Shown here: positions 39,455 through 51,429 of the stretch, one piece after another | Layout of the letters: the number at the start of each line of letters is the position of its first letter | Numbering within the stretch: position 1 is the first letter of the stretch | Source: Brasenia schreberi | Taxonomy: Eukaryota; Streptophyta; Magnoliopsida; Nymphaeales; Cabombaceae | DNA: 64,000 bases | Direction: 5' to 3' | Assembly (NCBI GenBank): GCA_036023115.1 | Contig: JAYKKT010000080.1 | Span: forward strand, 7,577,501 to 7,641,500 | The notes under the pieces: generated by a model | Told to the model about the DNA's origin: nothing | Seen by the model: the letters and a program-made list of their open reading frames with translations, nothing else | Database searches by the model: none | Translations under genes and position numbers: made by a program

Positions 39455-39910
39455 GATTTGGCACGCCGGTGGGACAGATTTGGCATGCTCGGTGGGATAT
39501 GAATCTTTAAAAATTGTTTGATCCATTCTTGTTTTTCCAAAACCAATTCCAAACTCTAATCGTGATTTTAAATTTCTTTTTTTTAATCCATTTTTTGAGT
39601 TCAATTTCCAGCAACTCAATAATGTCAAGTTTGGATGAAATAATTGCATTTGTGAGAAGGGAAATTAAGGCCCTAAGGTCAAGGCATATCATTCCTAAGA
39701 AAAATCTCTGTTATATAGGGAGAAAAACCATACCTAGAAAACCAAACCGAGGCCGAAATCCGATGAAGGATATGAGGTCGTACATTTTTTTAGGCAAACT
39801 GAGGTTAGACAGTCTCCTACCAGAAATGCAAACCTCGGGTATGGAACCTAAGACCTTCAACATATCCTTGTGCGTCCCTCAGTTGTTAAGAACTGTTCAA
39901 AAGAATTGAC
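39455..39910 (+). mobile_element. Gypsy leader after LTR D with duplicated primer-region motif
   Basis: gatttggcacgccggtggga and gatttggcatgctcggtggg follow one another (39455-39499). A 131-codon frame (39514-39909) begins with hydrophobic low-complexity sequence and then reads MSSLDEIIAFVRREIKALRS. I do not recognise it, and no gag or pol follows, so the element appears truncated here. Confidence 0.5.
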
Positions 39911-42500
39911 TAAATCAAAATAGGCACGTTTGTTGAAAAACGTTAAAAATGGGAACAAATTAAAAAAGAGAAGGAAAGAAAAGAATGTGAATTCGAATTC
40001 GAAATGGACAAATTCAAACTCATAAAAGGTTCTTTATGATTCTCAAAGAATGAGGGGTAAGGGGATTGACCGAGGAAGATCTCTTCTTCTTATCATGACA
40101 TTATAAGGTTGTGATTTGATGTGCATATGTTTGGTAAAAAAGAACAATCTTCTCCCTTGATCATAATAAAATACAGAAACTGTTCAATTGAAACATAAAA
40201 ACAGGACTTAATTGGTTCTAGTTACTCTTCGAGAAACACAAGTTTACTCATGTTTAATCAAAAGATCCATGGGTAATATCATTCACGGGTGTTCCATCAA
40301 ATGTATTGTACACCTAGCGTTTCACTCTTATATATGCTTTTGCAATAAAGAACCTACCTAACGTGTGAAAGAGATGCATGCTAAATGTGTTATCATTCAT
40401 GGAATACGAACAATGAGAAGTAGAAACTTCTAAAACAACCTCACTAACATACTATTTAATACATTATTACATAATTTATCAACTTAGATTATCGGCTTCC
40501 AAATGGTTCCAACTCAACAGATGAACTCCATCGATTACCTCTAGACTTTAGATAAACGCTACATAGAATCTGGGGAGTGCAAACAAAACATATCGAGTAA
40601 GTCCAACACTGCTAGGGTTTAGATTTGGATTTTGCTTATCGAGTAAGTCCAATGAAGGCCGAATATCCAAATCAAAATTTACTTTTTGTGTAGAGATGTC
40701 AAAATGGGCCTGCCCTCAGAGCCAGATGTCACACACACATACATGCAGGTCAAGCCTCGCACAAGGGTTTGATCTGGCCCGGACTATGATCCCGTGGTTC
40801 CAAAGGAACTGGACCTTGATTTTTTGTGGTCATGGTTCCAAGTTCTGCTGTCCATCAAACATGAAAATCATCACTGTCGTGGGACTATAGTTCCATAGTT
40901 CCAATTTTAGTAAAAAATGTTAGCACCGAGGAGAGAAGAGCCACAGTAATTGGATCCATGGGCTTCGTAGAAAAACCCGAACACCTTCTCTCACGTGTTC
41001 CTACTCATCCTTGCATAAAAATCCAAGCACTAACACTACTCACAAATCAAACGCAGACCATGATTCCAAGCTCATGTGGATCTAAGCCTCCAATTCTAGT
41101 ATAAGGAACCTTGAAACCACGAATCAAACACACCCTCAAAGGTCATGCCAGGCCAGCATTTTAAAGGCCATATAAAATGTGGACCGGGGCCCCGCCACTA
41201 CAAGATCCAGGGTCATGGTCGGGCCATATTGAGAAAAAGATGCCATAATAAATAATGACTGATTATTACAGTATAGAAAACGCAAGAACCAAAGCATTCA
41301 TAAGAGAGTTCCACAGAAAGATTCTCTCAGACTTCGACCCCAAGGAACTATGATTGATTTCCTTTATTTGATTTGCACCAGGGAAATTTACTCAATTCTA
41401 TACGCATTTTTTTCATCTGAATACAACGGAGAAACTGCACTTAAATAATCCAGTGTCTTCTTCAACAATGTGGCACTTATCACTGAAATGGTAGGCTTGA
41501 CGTTTGCTTAAAATAATAATGTAGGGTGATCCCTAATCATGGAAAGATGAACATCAAGGGCGGAAGCCAGACGCGCGCCTGGAATATTGAAGTCATGCCC
41601 TGCCCTTCAACTCGTGAGTAGACCCATAGAGAGGTAAGCTGTTGAAGCCTAGGGATATTTTGTCTCTGCATGGAAATATCTCTCTAATACCATGTTAAAG
41701 GAAATCAAGATGACCCATCTTAATCGGCTCTTTCATGTCGGCGAATCATTTTTCAGTGCTTGTAAACAGAGATCCAATGATAATATGCTCTTCCCCCAGT
41801 AAAAATACAAAAATACCTATAATTTCATGCAAAAAAAAGAGAGTTTTCTTCAGTAAAATATGCATGCCACTTACCTAATTGATGGATCAGCCTTGGGAAA
41901 GCAGATCGACAATACTAAGCTGCAAGTTGGCAAGATTGATTCAACACAAATTAAGGCCTAAAACGAAATTTGCTTACAATATATGACTTGAAAATTTGGG
42001 GCTTTAAGTTCTAGGAGTTGAAATTTTTTTGGGGCCTATAAAATTGATACCATAAGAAATTTAAAATTTGGGGCTAAGGCTGTTGATTTAATGGCCTTAC
42101 ACTTGCAAGTTGGCAAGGGATGTGAAACAGTCAAGTTCACATAGCGCAACTGAGTTTGACTTGTAAGATGTGGCGTATTTGATTTGTATAAACATCCGAA
42201 AAATATTGGATGTGTTGTGTATACGTAAGACCCAAACCTCCAATTACGATCGAGGGCAGCCGCTGCACTAGAAACTTTCAGATAACAACCAAAATAATAT
42301 ATGTAGATCATGGTCTTAATATATATACAGATAAATGATATGTGTACTTATGTCTATCTATTATTTTTCAGTAACATGAATGTAATTTAAAAATTTTAAA
42401 GAATTTCATAAAAGAATAAAAAACATGTTATATTCATGTCTTCAAAAAATAATAATAGTACGTGAGTGAATATGATCCGTCTTTAGCACAATCCAATCAC
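39911..42500. other. Intergenic, no gene recognised
   Basis: No reading frame resembles a known protein. 40690-41230 is slightly GC-richer, with ggcctgccc and gggccccg words resembling repeats elsewhere in the window (55140-55260). A short inverted-looking phrase on aatttggggc recurs near 41994 and 42066. Nothing else is supported. Confidence 0.4.
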
Positions 42501-42504
42501 TTTA

Positions 42505-42780
42505 TATATAGAGAGAGAGCGAGAGAGAGAATGATGTATGTATATATTTTACAGCTTTTTCTTTGAACAAATATATACTTGTTATAAAACATGTTTTCTT
42601 ATTTAATTCAATAAATTTAAGGATGAATCACTTATTTTTTCGATGAAGAAAGTAATAAAGTATGATAGTTTGCAGACTTCACGTGTTCCTTAACGATGAA
42701 TCGTGGACAGATATATAAATAAATATAGTATAAGATAAAATCTTTCTTTCTTATTATTTGTGCTCGCTCTCGCTCTCTCC
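42505..42780. mobile_element. MITE-like element with GAGAGCGAGAG termini
   Basis: Left agagagagcgagagagag and right ctcgctctcgctctctcc are approximate inverses bounding about 275 bp of AT-rich non-coding DNA. No coding sequence and no clear target-site duplication. Confidence 0.35.
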
Positions 42781-43109
42781 TGAAGTCAAGTAAAGTTTTG
42801 GCTCTTGTGGATAACAATGAAGGTGAGACGTGTCAGGTGCGGTGCAACCCGAAAATCGAGACTTTGACTATGTTGGGAGGAACAAAGAAGGTGGGCTGTT
42901 GTTGTTCCACTTTCTCTTGAGGGTTATTAAGACTTTTAATAAGTAGTTAATTTTGAGTTGTGAGATCCTCAGGTTCATGAGATTTTGAAGATTATAAGAT
43001 CGAGATCGGGATCATTAAGATCTAGATCATTCAGTCCTTTGAAAATCGTAATATTGTGAGATTTTAAGATCTAAATTGAAATCTTGACAACAATTTTTGC
43101 TATCAAGGG

Positions 43110-43215
43110 ATTAGTATTAGCTCAATCGTAGGACGCTCCAATGCCATTGTTATTGGTGAGGAGTTTGACTCCCACAGGGTGCATGTGGCTTCGGCCTCCT
43201 CTGGTAATAAAATAT
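43110..43215 (+). mobile_element. Candidate tRNA-derived SINE
   Basis: tagctcaatcgt (43118-43129) fits a Pol III box A and gagtttgactccc (43161-43173) fits a box B at tRNA-like spacing. It is followed by gcatgtggcttcggcc and an A-rich end (aataaaatataaaa). It is not a functional tRNA: the acceptor stem does not pair. A related 3' half lies at 45070-45145. Confidence 0.45.
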
Positions 43216-43690
43216 AAAAAACAAAGTTATCTGACAAATGTTTGAAATGTCACATATCGAATCCGAGACCAGTATATTTTCTTTAAATTCAATTATTGCA
43301 TTTCTTGCTGTATCGGTTTTGGTGAAATTTGATTATGTCTAATTTCATAAGCCATTTTCCAAATTGAATTCAACGGTTTACAACCCTTAAAATGTATTTT
43401 CCTTGGTGAACACTTATCTGTTAATAAAATTGGCAAAATTATGCTATTCGTGGGGCTGTTTGTTTCTTTTAGGTATTTGAATTGGCTTAAAAGCCTCTCA
43501 TGCAAATTTCGTGTCTGTACTAGTGTGGTTATTGAAGTACAAATCTTGCTGACGGAATGGTTCAAACTCGAAGAAGTAGTGCACATTTCAAATCTAGGGT
43601 TTTATAAGGATCCCAGCGAACTTGACCTTTCAACTTCGTATCGATCAACGGCTATAGACATACCATAGAATACCTCTTTTATGACATTTT

Positions 43691-43697
<7 letters not shown>

Positions 43698-43777
<80 letters not shown>

Positions 43778-43779
43778 AT
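43698..43779. repeat. Compound (TA)n(GA)n microsatellite
   Basis: About 28 TA units followed by about 12 GA units. A further (TA)n lies at 43950-43978. Confidence 0.95.
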
Positions 43780-43950
43780 TGGGTAGTCAGACTGGACTGG
43801 GTTGAACGAAGAACAAGAGGACCATTATACGGCTAAGTTCACACGTTGGACCCGTCTGAGAATAAACCGGTAGACCTGTCGGCTCAACCAAAAGTAGGAG
43901 CCAGCTGGTTTTATTAATTTTGGTATTTTTATTTTTATTAGTTTTTCAGG

Positions 43951-43981
<31 letters not shown>

Positions 43982-45069
43982 CACCCGTAATGATGAGCTT
44001 GCAAGTGAAAACGTTGTAAGTGATTGACATCTTCACCATACAGAAAAATTATTTTTTGGTACACATGGCACATTCATCATCACAAATAACATCTTTTTTC
44101 ATTAAAAATTATTAAAACTTTTTAAATTATATTCATATCACGGAAAAGTGATGGTAGTGCATGTCGGAGTGAGCAACATCCAATGTTTCTCTATATATAT
44201 CATATTCACTTGTATTAAATGGCTTGTTTTAGATGATTCCACTATTTCAAACTACCAATTGTTACTTTCCATCACCTTACACAGCTCTTTTACTTTTCAA
44301 AATCGCCTTCAACCGGCCAAATTTATCATTTTTATCATCCAAACCAATAATATATATATATATAGGTGATCTTGTTTTGTTTAGGTTTTTTAATTATTTT
44401 TAGTTGTGGAGGTGAAAGTTTGCAATGGAGGAGTGTAAGGTGATGAAAGGTAACCGGTGACTGAAATAGTAAAATCATGCAAAACGAGTGATTGAGTATT
44501 GAGTATGAAATACATTCATCTTCTCTCCCTATATATATATATATAAGACACTATAGGTCAATTCTTTGAACCACATGTTCCAATTATGAGACCTGCGCAC
44601 AAACTTTAAATAAAAACTACCCTCTCCATTAAGTTCGTGGTCTGCAACTCTTTATCATTTGTTCCTCAAGGGAATCTTTCCGTATTATATTCTCGCGATG
44701 CTCAACAAGGACGCTAGAGGTCAATTCTTTGAACCACACGTTGTTGAAACCTTGAGTGAACAAACTTTATTAAATTAAAACTACCCCCTCCATTAGGTTT
44801 AACATCTGCAATTATTCATTGTTTGTTTCTCAAGGGGATCTTTCTTTGCTATATTCTGGCGATGCTCAGCAAGGAATTCACACGCATTTAGCTCCAAGTT
44901 TAATCCGATCATAACTAGGAAGAAAATAGTTATGCTGTCTAGTCTTATTTTACTTATTCTAGCTTGAGCTTGAATCAATAACAACCCAATTTGATCAACT
45001 AGAGCTCCATAAGGTTGCTCTTTCTATTGTTAAACATGTATGGTAATTAATGCTGACCGTATTGCACCA

Positions 45070-45145
45070 AGAGTGTTAGCTCTTTGACTCCCAAAGGATG
45101 CATATGTGTGTATCTTAGGCTTCGGCCAGCCAAAATAAAAAATTT
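45070..45145 (+). mobile_element. Second candidate SINE 3' fragment
   Basis: tctttgactcccaaaggatg (box-B-like), then gcttcggcc and caaaataaaaaa. Same order as 43161-43215; box A is not preserved. Confidence 0.35.
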
Positions 45146-45440
45146 ATGAATAATGAACCAAGACGAGCTGCCCAAATTGAGTTGGATCTTGATTTTATCC
45201 AACCTGGCCTAATAAACAATAGAAGCATAATAAACAAATTATAACCCTAATCCTCTTAATACACACCTACCCTGTGTGTGTGCATGTGTGTGTGAGAGGG
45301 AGAGAGAGAGAGCAATTTTGTGGAAATCTTCCCCAACTGTTTAAGCATGAATTGTAAGGAAGTTAGTCCTATGAACAGTGTTGTGACTACTCAACTACAA
45401 ACCATAAAGGATAAATGGAGATCAGTAACACCAATTCCTA

Positions 45441-45479
45441 TACATACATATATATACATATACATATATATATATATAC

Positions 45480-45524
<45 letters not shown>

Positions 45525-45526
45525 CA

Positions 45527-45575
<49 letters not shown>
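45441..45575. repeat. Interrupted (TA/CA)n microsatellite
   Basis: tacatatacatatata blocks alternating with pure TA. It lies about 100 bp beyond the putative MYB tail. Confidence 0.9.
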
Positions 45576-45579
<4 letters not shown>

Positions 45580-45676
45580 ATGGTATTTTTATAATATGGG
45601 AGCAACACTTGGGGAATATAACGCTTGTTGTGCACAGTCAGGATTGAGCAACAGACTGGCATAAGGGAAACTGTAG

Positions 45677-46130
45677 CTAGGATTGTATGTAGGAGCACCA
45701 TGACCAATTTGCGATCCCTTTCCTTGAACCACAGTTGTTTCGCAATTCACAATCAAAACCACCAGGAAAATCCATCAGAGAGAAAGAATCCTCAGTATTG
45801 TTGTTCAATGACCATGAGCAGCTAGCATCAAACGAATTGTAGGGTATAGACTGAAAATTGTGTCTGTTCTCAGTCATTGCCTGTGAGAACTATAGCGGCG
45901 ACTCTCTTCGTTCCCAACCATTGCTGATTCTGCAAAGACAGAAGGCGCGGAGTCGAGGATTGAGTTTTGGGATTCTGTGGTGTATGGAAAATCAACTTCC
46001 ATATGAAGACCATCACCAAATTTTCATCTTGGGGTTTGAGAGAATTGAGTTTGGAGTTGTAGGAAGAATTCAATCTATTTGATGCACCAATGGCTCCATT
46101 ATCGCGAGATAAAGTTGATCGTGTTGAAGT
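45677..46130 (-). pseudogene. Frameshifted coding-like tail, possibly the last part of the MYB exon 3
   Basis: Downstream of the LINE break the minus strand carries coding-like sequence in three successive frames: SYNSKLNSLKPQDENL (about 46070-46020), then GDGLHMEVDFPYTTESQNS to a stop at 45874, then NRHNFQSIPYNSFDASCSWS, DSFSLMDFPGGFDCEL and IANWSWCSYIQS, ending at 45677. The Ser/Asn-rich, acidic composition is typical of a plant transcription-factor C-terminus. Its strand and position behind MYB exons 1-2 suggest the MYB exon 3 end. That link is inference; I do not recognise a named C-terminal motif. Confidence 0.35.
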
Positions 46131-48945
46131 TGCTCTATAATATTTACCTTTTAATTTTAATGGTATCTTCTTATCACAAAGAATACCTAATGCTCCTCTC
46201 CATTTTAACCAACTAGCATTAATTCTATGTGTAACATCTCCATCAATTCTTCCATCACTCTGAAAATTTGACCCTAGGTATTTAAAACTTTCCTTTTGGG
46301 GAATGAAATGTGTGCCAATTTTAATTTCTATGTCCTCTGAAGTAACCAAATGATCAAACTTACATTCCATATATTCAGTCTTTGTTCTACTAAGTCGGAG
46401 GCCTTTACTTTCTAATGTTTCCCTCCATAGTTCAAATTTTATATTAACTTTTTCCTTCGACTCCTTCACTAATACAATGTCATATGCAAATAACATACAC
46501 CAAGGTACTTCATCTTGAATATGTTTTGTTAACTCATCCATCACCATTATAAATAAGTATGGACTTAAAGATGATCCTTGATGTAACCCAATATTAACTT
46601 CAAAGAAGTTTGTCGTTCCTTCATGAGTCCTCACACATGTTTTTGCACCATCATACATGTCTCTTATAAGGTTAATATATGTCAATGGGATACCTCTTTT
46701 TTCCAAAGTTCTCCAAAGAACCTCCCTCGGTACCCTATCATAAGCTTTATCTATATCAATAAATATCATGTGAAAGACTTTCTTTTTTGCTCTAAAATGT
46801 TTCATAAGATGTCTCAAAAGGTGAATCGCTTCAATAGTAGATCTGCCTGACATAAATCCAAATTGGTTCTCTATTGTACTTGATACTTGTCTTAACCTAC
46901 GTTCGATAATTCTTTCCCATAATTTCATAGTATGACTCATTAACTTGACACCTCGATAATTCGCACAATTTTAAATGTCTCCCTTGTTCTTATATATGGG
47001 TATAAGTGTACTTGCTCTCCATTCTTCAGGCATCTTTTGGTTTTTCCATATTTCATTAAATAGTCTTGTGAGCCAAGTGATTCCTATTTCTCCTAGTATT
47101 TTCCAAACTTCTATAGGAATATTATCTGGTCCTACCGATTTACCACCCTTCATATGTTTAAGAGCCTCTTTGACTTCATTTTTTTGAATATGTCGATAGA
47201 AATTGTGGTTTATATACTTTTCTGACTTGGCTAAATCTCCTAAACTAATACTAACATCTTTATTTTCATTAAAAAGATTATAAAAATAGTTTTTCCATCT
47301 ATTTCTTATATCATCATTTGCCACTAGAATTTTTTCATCCTCGTCTTTTATGCATCTAACATAATTAAGATCTTTAGTTTTCTTATCTCTAGCCCTAGCT
47401 ATCCTAAAAATGTCTCTTTCACCCTCTTTTGAATTGAGTTTTTTATATAAGTCCTCCTAAATCTTAGCTTTTGCTTCACTAACGGCCTTTTTTGCTTCCT
47501 TCTTAGCTTTCTTATAAGCTTCTAAAGTTTCACTAGTTTTCTTAGCATAATGTAATTTGTAACATGCCCTCTTTGCCTTGATTTTGTTTTGTACTACTTC
47601 ACTCCACCACCAAGCTTCTTTTTGTGCCGGTACACCTCCCTTACATACCCCTAACACATCTTTCGCCACTTTCCTAATATGTATAGCCATATTGTTCCAC
47701 ATATCAGAGGGTGTGCCAACATAATTCCAAACATCTCCTTGAATGACTTTCTGTTTAAATATATCTTCTTTCTCGCTTTTGAGGTTCCACCATTTAGTCT
47801 GAATAGCTCGATGCACTCTTTTTTTCTTTATCCATTTTTTTATTTGTAAATCCATAACTAAAAGTCGATGTTGGATGGTTAAGCTTTCTCTTGGAATTAC
47901 CTTACAATCTTTACAACATGCTCTATCTTTTTTTCTACAAATAAAGTAATCAATTTGTGTTTGTGATAAGCCACTCTTATAAGTAATTAAATGTTCATCT
48001 CATTTTTTGAAGATTGTATTGACTATAAAGAGATCAAATGTCATAGCAAAATTTAAAATCTCCCTACCTTCCTCGTTTATATCCCCAAAACCAAAGTTTT
48101 CATGAATCCCTTGATATCCTAATGCCTCTTTACCGACATGTCCATTTAAATCTCCTCCTAAACAAATCATCTTCCTTTATGGAATCTTTTGAAATACCTT
48201 ATCTAACTCTTCTCAAAAAACAGTCTTTATACTATCTTCTAGTCCTACTTGGGGTGCGTAAGCACAAACTATATTCAAAACCTTTGCTCTTAACACTAAT
48301 TTCAATGTCATGATTCGATCACCATATCATTGTATGTCTACTACACTCTCCTTTAAATCTTTATTTATGATAATACCAACTCTGTTTCGAGCCTTTTTTT
48401 TACCTGAGTACCATAATTTAAAACCTGTATCCTCTATCTCCTTTGCTTTTTCTCCAACCCATTTTGTCTCTTGTAAACATAGAATATGAATCCTTCTCCG
48501 AATCATAGTATCTACCACCTCTATTAGCTTACCCAATAATGTTTCGATATTCCAAGAACCAATACGAATCTTATTATGTAGAACTAGCTTCCTTACCCCC
48601 CGCATCCGTCCATAATCAAAATGCGGAGACCCTCTGTGAAAATTTTTCACTACATTCGGGCAACAATGTAGCGGGACTAACTTCTTTACCCACACCCGTT
48701 CATGATGTGAGAACCCTCTCTTCAATTAATTCACTACATTCGGGCGAAAATGTAGTGGCCCTTGCTTACTTCTTATTACATTCAGGCTCTACAGCACGTC
48801 GCTAGGCGGGGACACCCCAAAGCAATGCTCATAATTTTTGTAATCCAAGTTATAAAAATCCGATGAAGTTTTACGCTGGTTGTCAAAAGCCTAACACAAT
48901 CCTCCTCCTTTATTCGGGCTTGGGAACGACAATGCAAAGGTGATC
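46130..48945 (-). mobile_element. Nearly full-length RTE-type LINE lacking its 3' end
   Basis: The minus strand begins near 48945 with the RTE leader (cattgtcgttcccaagcccg, then tagcgacgtgctgtag). It runs through the endonuclease (RIGSWNIETLLGKL, LCLQETKWVGEK, GGDLNGHVG, YKSGLSQTQIDYF) and a linker (KAKRACYKLHYAKKTSETLE). RT follows ([55 protein letters not shown]), stopping at KGKYYRA near 46130. Compared with the copy at 19302-20691, the final 440 bp (ECWAIN block, GRGRP block and (GTT)n tail) are missing, which is atypical because LINEs normally lose the 5' end. Several in-frame stops lie in the endonuclease. The RT box is FAYD instead of FADD. Confidence 0.85.
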
Positions 48946-49489
48946 CCTTACATGGGTGGAGTTATCATTTTGTTGTATGAGACAAAATATTCACATGAAA
49001 AATGTTTTGTACAGTTGTGACAGCAACGGATTGCTGATTAATGTGCACTTTCCCTCCATAAACAATTTCAAGTTGAAGTATATAAATTAGAAGGACCAAA
49101 AGGAGATTTGTCTACAATTTTTAATGCAAGTGACCACCACTACCTAACAAAGAGCATTTATAGGCCTCTTGCTCACCTCCATTAAACAGCAAGGCAATGG
49201 CCCACGGTTTAAACTCGAGACATCTGTAAGAGACAGTGGCGGAATTAGAACATTCGACAATTATTAAATTGATAATTTACCGTTATAACTCAAGGTTTCA
49301 GCCATATTTTTCTTTTTATTTTGTAAAATTTGAGAAGTTCACGATGAGGGTTTGGTCCGGCAGAATTATTTTCTGGGGAGGGGGGCTATACGGCCAATGA
49401 AGTTTTTCTTAAGGGTATTCATCAAACGAAATTATTCAACAAAGTTATACTAGGACTCAGCAAGAAAACACTTCATTCTAATTAATTAC

Positions 49490-50103
49490 CTGCTAACCAT
49501 GGTCTCATAAAGGGAGAGGATGATGTTATCCTCTTCCTCGGTAAAGCCAGCATGCCTAATGTCTGGTCTCAGATAATTAAGCCAGCGTAGACGGCAGCTC
49601 TTTCCACAACGCTTCAATCCTGACAAATTGTTCGAAGAAAAATTCTCATGAGAATTAGTAGTTATCAAAAATAACATATTAAGTTTGAAAGCTATTCACA
49701 CTAGAAAAGTGAGTCGACAAAATGTAAGTGAGGAGAAACGTGATTAGAGATTATACAGTACTTGATGTCCTAGGCTAGGTAATGCGATTAGACCCAACAA
49801 CTCAAGATCTATTCGATCTGAGGTTTGAACAATAAAGCACAAAGAGAAAATTCATCATAAAGAGGATAATTATGTATATCGAAGTGTTAGGGAAAAGAAA
49901 ATTTATCAAGCTTGAATCATATAATGAACAAAGTTTAAGAGTGTCTTTCACAAATAAGAAAAGGCTTGAGTCTAACAAACAAGACAAAAAGAACAAAGTT
50001 CTGAAATGGTACTACAGTAACTCAATGGAACAAAGAAAATAATCAAAACAATGACTTAGGAAATGAGTGACAGAGCATGTGTCTGTGTGTGCGCGTTTGT
50101 GCG

Positions 50104-50135
<32 letters not shown>

Positions 50136-50325
50136 GTGAACTCAGTAATTAAGAAGGAAGAAATTATTTCTCTATTTTAATCTAATTACCGGCTCTGAGA
50201 GGAAGTGCAATCCAGTTGCCGCCGGTGCCATACCTCTCAACGTAGTCCTTGAGAGTGGCATCCTCTTCGGGAAACCATGGCCCCCTCTTCACCTTCTCCT
50301 TATCACAGCATGGTGACCTCCCCAT
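49490..50325 (-). pseudogene. R2R3-MYB transcription factor, exons 1 and 2 only
   Basis: Exon 1 is 50325-50190 (45 codons plus one base) and exon 2 is 49619-49490, exactly the 130 bp usual for R2R3-MYB second exons, with GT-AG borders. The product starts [20 protein letters not shown] and reads through [13 protein letters not shown] and [20 protein letters not shown] to [20 protein letters not shown]. The GGNWIALP signature points to subgroup 14 (RAX/MYB36/68/84/87 type), nuclear DNA-binding regulators of axillary meristem or root endodermis identity. R2 is complete. R3 stops after its first helices: the exon that should supply the rest of R3 (W.IIAxxLPGRTDNDIKNxW) is not found in the 49489-45600 interval, where an RTE LINE lies instead. 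The locus is therefore probably broken. Three residues, ETM, replace the usual (I/A)xxG before SR. Confidence 0.75.
50105..50135. repeat. (GA)n microsatellite in MYB intron 1
   Basis: About 14 GA units between MYB exons 1 and 2. Confidence 0.9.
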
Positions 50326-50357
50326 TAGTCCACCTTCCTTCCCCGAACCCAGGCCGC

Positions 50358-50358
50358 T

Positions 50359-50405
<47 letters not shown>
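50358..50405. repeat. (CT)n tract, coding sense, just upstream of the MYB start
   Basis: About 24 GA units on the plus strand, 33 bp upstream of the MYB ATG, so (CT)n in the sense strand. Pyrimidine microsatellites are common in plant 5' UTRs and core promoters. Confidence 0.9.
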
Positions 50406-50407
<2 letters not shown>

Positions 50408-51429
50408 GTAAGAAGGAGTTGTAACGTAAGCTACGTGGGAGGAGCGTGTAAACGCGAGGCATATACGTAAGCTACCGGTTCACAGAGTTGGAACGTATCA
50501 AGGACGATGGAGGGGCTGCGGTTGCAGTTGAATCTGGGCATCCCGCAGCGGTCAAACTGGAGGACGTTGGCGTCATTTTCATGATGAGAAGCAGCTGCGA
50601 CTTTTACGATTTTTCAAGATCTCCTATCCTTTGTCCATATGTACATGCAGCGGCTGCGTGGGATTCTGTTATCCGGGTCCAGACCCAGTAACGGATCTAG
50701 AAATTCTTTTGAGGTGGGGCGAATAGCCCCCCTCGAATGCTTCGGATGGGGCGAACTATATATTATAGCAGTGAGATTGATAGACTATAGAGTTTAAGTT
50801 GATTTCGAAATTTCGGATGGAACGAGCCTTGGCTCAACGTAGATCCACTCTTGTTCAGACCTGAATAAGAAATCATCACACTGTACTTGGATCCAGAACC
50901 CATTCGCTGGGTTGGTCTGAACGAGCTATAACTGACCAAGCAGTGATGCATCCTTGCATGCAATATGAAGATACATTAATATGTTTCTCATATAGTTTTA
51001 TATTAGATCGATTCACATCTACAATTACAGTCAATTTCAATTATTATTTTTGGGTCAACGTAGATTATTGAAAAAAGTCCGGAAAAACTAGAATGAAGAT
51101 ATAAGAAGAAAAGAGTTAGTAGAAAGTTATGCTGGTTGTTATAACGTTGGAAATTAAACTAGAATTAATATGGTTCTTAACGTTGGAAAAAGTTAGAAAA
51201 AGGCCGGAATAATTATCTTCTGTGACCAAGCTAATCGCGAGAGAGAGAAAAAGGAGAAATTTGGCGAAACTTATTCCAGCTTTTACTATAAACCGGAATA
51301 TGATTATGACAGTCGGAATATATCATAGTTTTCTTCGATTGTTTCAGTCGGATATTTTTGTCTCAACAACCGGCGTAAGCCTATTTTCCAGCGGTGACTG
51401 TTGGGCCTGTCTCCACAGTATAAAATATT

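Noticed and set aside
43118..43173. A tRNA gene
   Set aside because: Box A and B words are present but no acceptor or anticodon stem can be paired; better explained as a SINE.
50488..50691. 67-codon plus-strand ORF upstream of the MYB gene
   Set aside because: Divergent from the MYB promoter but with no recognised domain; probably chance in a GC-richer promoter region.
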